Assembly (NCBI GenBank): GCA_903858195.1
Contig: CAIOHW010000408.1
Span: 1 to 5,794, forward strand
Length of the DNA stretch: 5,794 bases
Source: Oligoflexia bacterium
GTDB taxonomy: Bacteria; Bdellovibrionota; UBA1018
Reading direction: 5' to 3'
Numbering within the stretch: the stretch's first letter is position 1; each line of letters opens with the position of its first letter. Positions 5,142 to 5,794 of the stretch are shown here, piece after piece. The position numbers and the translations under genes were made by a program. The notes beneath the pieces were generated by a model, which had not been told where the DNA came from, made no database searches, and saw only the letters and a program-made list of their open reading frames with translations.

Positions 5142-5794
5142 TCCGCTTCATCTCCGGGTCGTACATGGGCTTGAGTGACACGGTGGCAGGGTAGAGCTTG
5201 TTGTTGATCTCAAGCTCCCACTTGCCCGCATCGAGCCAGGCCTGGTCGATCTTTTCAGCATCGCCTTCGATCATGGCAAGGCCCACGGCACCTCCGAGCG
5301 TGTGGCCGTAGGAGGCCGCACGCACATAGCCCACGGCTTTGCCGTTACGCCTGACGATCTCGGCGTGGAACAGCATGGGCTCGGGGTCTTTGCACATGAC
5401 CTGCACGAGCCTTCGGGTGAGGGGGGCTGCCTTCTGCGCCACGGCCTTGTCTTTGCCGATGAAGTCGGCCTTTTTGAGATCGACCGCAAAGCCAAGACCC
5501 GTCTCATAGGCGTTATCGGTGTTGTCGATGTCATGGCCGTAGTCGCGGTAGCCCTTTTCCATGCGCAGCGAGGCCAGGGCCTTGAGGCCTGCGTGCCTGA
5601 GCCCCATGTCGGCCCCCTTGGCAACGATCAGGTCGTAGACGTGGGTCGCCTGCTCGGAGGGAATGTAGAGCTCGTAGCCGAGCTCGCCCAGGTAGGTGAT
5701 GCGAACGCAGAGCACGCGCGCAAAGCCCATGTCGATCTCGCGAGCGGTCCTGAAGGGGAACGCCTCGTTTGAAAGATCGGCTGAAGTGAGTTGC
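5131..5794 (-). CDS. GcvT-like C-terminal part of a dimethylglycine/sarcosine dehydrogenase-type protein (5' end outside window)
   Basis: The frame is open to the right edge; 220 residues are visible, beginning QLTSADLSNEAFPF. That stretch, RITYLGELGYELYIPSE, ALASLRMEKGYRDYGHDI, AYETGLGFAVDL and VGYVRAASYGHTLGGAVGLAMI are hallmark segments of the aminomethyltransferase (GcvT) fold plus its C-terminal barrel, in the version fused to FAD oxidases such as dimethylglycine and sarcosine dehydrogenases. In these the domain binds tetrahydrofolate and captures the one-carbon unit released by N-demethylation. The ending VSLKPMYDPEMKRIKA also fits these roughly 800-residue enzymes better than free GcvT. 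The FAD domain would lie beyond base 5794, so a stand-alone GcvT-like protein cannot be excluded. The Met at 5730 is internal, because homology continues upstream of it. It is likely cytosolic methylamine/glycine-betaine catabolism, unrelated in job to the exported proteins next door. Confidence 0.85.
   Translation of the reverse strand, partial: QLTSADLSNEAFPFRTAREIDMGFARVLCVRITYLGELGYELYIPSEQATHVYDLIVAKGADMGLRHAGLKALASLRMEKGYRDYGHDIDNTDNAYETGLGFAVDLKKADFIGKDKAVAQKAAPLTRRLVQVMCKDPEPMLFHAEIVRRNGKAVGYVRAASYGHTLGGAVGLAMIEGDAEKIDQAWLDAGKWELEINNKLYPATVSLKPMYDPEMKRIKA

Noticed and set aside
5302..5772. 156-aa open frame on the + strand opposite the GcvT-like gene
   Set aside because: It is an antisense shadow in GC-rich DNA; the - strand product has clear family motifs along its whole length.

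Overview
The window is GC-rich, densely packed bacterial DNA, probably from a Gram-negative. Four consecutive or divergent genes encode proteins with classical Sec signal peptides, and several conserved-looking products are rich in paired cysteines, which fits an oxidising periplasm. The sequence alone does not fix a lineage; a deltaproteobacterial or Bdellovibrio-like group is a guess. No rRNA, tRNA, CRISPR array, insertion sequence or phage gene is visible, and no stretch over 100 bases lacks a gene.

Left part (1-1183, + strand): the tail of an AhpD/carboxymuconolactone-decarboxylase-like gene is followed at once by a radical SAM gene recognisable as arsS. This pair is the typical 3' end of an arsenosugar-biosynthesis operon; arsM would be expected upstream, outside the window.

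Middle part (1184-4503, - strand): four tightly linked genes read leftwards from a divergent region at 4504-4583. In transcription order they encode (a) an exported 339-aa protein with ten cysteines, (b) an exported 311-aa protein with an eight-cysteine head and a Gly/Ser/Ala-rich body, (c) an exported 362-aa protein whose second half resembles the phosphoSer/phosphoThr lyase domain of class III/IV lanthipeptide synthetases and, more distantly, OspF/SpvC phosphothreonine lyases, and (d) a 73-aa acidic protein with a GTG start. Genes a/b and c/d overlap by four bases, which suggests one operon with translational coupling. The signal-peptide-bearing, kinase-less lyase-like protein is the most unusual item here.

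Right part: a 185-aa exported, cysteine-free, Pro/Lys-rich protein (4584-5141, +) diverges from the operon. Its 3' end overlaps by 11 bases the convergent C-terminal part of a GcvT-like/dimethylglycine- or sarcosine-dehydrogenase-type protein (5131-5794, -), which runs off the window.

Both convergent junctions (1183/1184 and 5131-5141) have no intergenic DNA and carry a short inverted repeat spanning the stop codons. The arsenosugar genes and the one-carbon enzyme look like ordinary metabolic flanks. The operon between them, with its divergent partner, looks like an undescribed exported-protein module.
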